Shown: positions 4,813 to 5,967 of the stretch, piece after piece
How the letters are laid out: each line of letters starts with the position of its first letter
How positions within the stretch are numbered: position 1 is the first letter of the stretch
Source: CAYXRS01 sp964636485
GTDB taxonomy: Bacteria > Gemmatimonadota > Gemmatimonadetes > Gemmatimonadales > Gemmatimonadaceae
Length of the DNA: 5,967 nt
Assembly: GCA_964636485.1 (NCBI GenBank)
Contig: CAZWSO010000157.1
Coordinates: 1 to 5,967, forward strand
Reading direction: 5' to 3'
Translations under genes and position numbers: made by a program
Notes under the pieces: generated by a model
Told to the model about the DNA's origin: nothing
Databases searched by the model: none
What the model saw: only the letters and a program-made list of their open reading frames with translations

Positions 4813-5967
4813 CTAGGGCACGATGAGGATGCCGACGACGCCGCCGAGCTCATCACCGATCTGCGGCAGACCCGGGGGAGGCAACCACTCTCCGCCATCG
4901 ATCCGGATCGCCATTCGGTAGGTGCCCGGCGCCAGCCGGAGCACGGTCTCCCACCCGCCGGAGCGCCGAACGAGCGGAAGCGGCTCCCAGCCGCTGAACT
5001 CGCCCGCAATCTCGACATGCTCCGCCCCGCCGGCCAGGTCGACGCGGAGCACGTGCGCGCCTCCTCTTCGGGGGAGAAGCGCTACACCGGCGCGCGCATC
5101 GCCGGCGAGACGAAGGGCATCGCCACCGCCGAAGGGGGACAGCCGCAAAGCGACGGTCGCAAACGAGCCCCCCGGGATGCCCAGCACCTGATCGGGCTGC
5201 TGACGGCCCCCGGCGAACACGACCGCGAGTCTTCGCTCCATGTGCCACGTGAGCGCGCCAAGAGCGCCATGGCGCCGGGATGCGCCGTCGAGCGAGGAGC
5301 GCGTGGAAACCGTGATGTCGAAATCCAGCGGACCGCGCGACGAGCTCGCAGAGAGCACCGCCGTACCGAAGGAGAGAGCATCGAATCGCCTCACGAGGAA
5401 GGATCCACCCTGCGCTGGCGGGGGGCTGCTTGCCAAACTCCCCTGAACCGGAGCCTGGATCCACACCATCGTATCCTCAAACGCGCGGGTCAGGGAAAGC
5501 TGTCCGGTAAGGCGGATGGTCCGGAAGCTTCGCCATGCCCCCACGTCCCCTGAGAGCACCGGCCGGACTACGCCGTACGTCCAGCGCGCGCCGCCGCCGA
5601 GGCCAACCCAGAGACCATCGAGCGCATCCCCTCGCACGCTGCGCACCTGAACCAGCGAGGTAGTGGTGCGCCGCGTCTCGCCGTACGCGACCCCGCCGAG
5701 GAGAGCGCCAATCTCGTATCGTCCGAACGCGGACGGCGCTATAAAGCGCGTAGCTGCTGCGGTACCCTGTGCGCTCCACTCGCCCTCCGGCGCCAGCGCC
5801 ATCGCGGCGGCGGCGCTCACGGATCCGCTCATCCCCTCGCGCGAGTAGCTCGGTACCAGCGTCAGCGAGCGCGTGGGCCGGACTCCCTCCAGCGAGAGCG
5901 CCGCGACGCCGAGCTCCAGCGACACGCGCTCCTGCTGCGCAGCGAGAGGGGTCGCCGCCGCCGACAG
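4813..5967 (-). CDS. Exported beta-barrel-like protein with C-terminal glycogen-binding (CBM48/E-set) domain; 5' end outside window
   Basis: The frame stays open to the right edge, giving 384 visible residues without the N-terminus. The first visible residues, LSAAATPLAAQQERVSLELG, look like the end of a signal peptide with cleavage near LAA-Q, so the protein is probably exported. Roughly the next 270 residues alternate hydrophobic and polar positions in short strands with Gly/Ser/Arg turns (for example RYEIGALLGGVAYGETRRT, TIRLTGQLSLTRAF), as in an outer-membrane beta-barrel; I recognise no named family. The last 80 residues (coding bases about 4816-5055) form an E-set glycogen-binding module: VEIAGEFSGWEPLPL, GGWETVLRLAPGTYRMAIRIDGGEW and a closing PPGLP..GDELGG segment, with the GxFxGWxP and PGxYxxxxxxDG signatures of CBM48/AMPK-beta domains. 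No catalytic motif is visible. It may bind polysaccharide at the cell surface; that is inference. The valine codon GTG at 5925 is internal, not a start. Confidence 0.75.
   Translation of the reverse strand: MSAAATPLAAQQERVSLELGVAALSLEGVRPTRSLTLVPSYSREGMSGSVSAAAAMALAPEGEWSAQGTAAATRFIAPSAFGRYEIGALLGGVAYGETRRTTTSLVQVRSVRGDALDGLWVGLGGGARWTYGVVRPVLSGDVGAWRSFRTIRLTGQLSLTRAFEDTMVWIQAPVQGSLASSPPPAQGGSFLVRRFDALSFGTAVLSASSSRGPLDFDITVSTRSSLDGASRRHGALGALTWHMERRLAVVFAGGRQQPDQVLGIPGGSFATVALRLSPFGGGDALRLAGDARAGVALLPRRGGAHVLRVDLAGGAEHVEIAGEFSGWEPLPLVRRSGGWETVLRLAPGTYRMAIRIDGGEWLPPPGLPQIGDELGGVVGILIVP

Noticed and set aside
5923..5925. GTG as start codon of the barrel gene
   Set aside because: The frame continues upstream without a stop to the window edge and encodes what looks like the end of a signal peptide, so the true start lies outside.

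Overview
This 6 kb window is high-GC throughout except for short AT-rich promoter patches near 1820-1860, 2378-2400 and 3560-3625. It looks like chromosomal DNA of a free-living bacterium. The rightmost gene encodes an exported beta-barrel-like protein ending in a glycogen-binding (CBM48-like) domain. From memory this architecture is common in Gemmatimonadota, so that phylum is my best guess, at moderate to low confidence. I see no mobile element, CRISPR array, tRNA or rRNA.

Left part (1-2398, all minus strand, read right to left): a MarR-family regulator, then a cytosolic YceI-family lipid-binding protein, a two-domain VOC ring-cleaving dioxygenase of the hydroquinone dioxygenase type, and the N-terminus of a zinc-independent quinone oxidoreductase. 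The last two overlap by ATGA. The set resembles a MarR-controlled quinone or electrophile detoxification module, comparable in logic to the MhqR regulon of Bacillus. A 16-bp palindrome, ATCTTA-N4-TAAGAT, sits on the marR start region. A degenerate copy with the same spacing sits upstream of yceI. Together they suggest autoregulation plus control of the operon.

Middle part (2474-3193, minus strand): a tenA-type aminopyrimidine aminohydrolase for thiamin salvage, with no other thiamin gene and no recognisable TPP riboswitch in the window. A gene-free stretch of about 450-570 bp follows, with a G-rich segment and an AT-rich promoter-like patch.

Right part: a plus-strand lipid kinase of the DAGK/YegS/sphingosine kinase family (starting somewhere between 3645 and 3768, ending 4685) converges with the minus-strand barrel plus glycogen-binding protein, whose 5' end lies beyond the window. 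The 127-bp gap between their stop codons is almost filled by two tandem, hairpin-forming copies of a roughly 50-60 bp repeat.

The strongest leads are the paired palindromic operators and the quinone-handling operon they appear to control, the tandem hairpin repeat between the convergent genes, and the barrel/glycogen-binding fusion. I did not find a clear candidate for a wholly new system.
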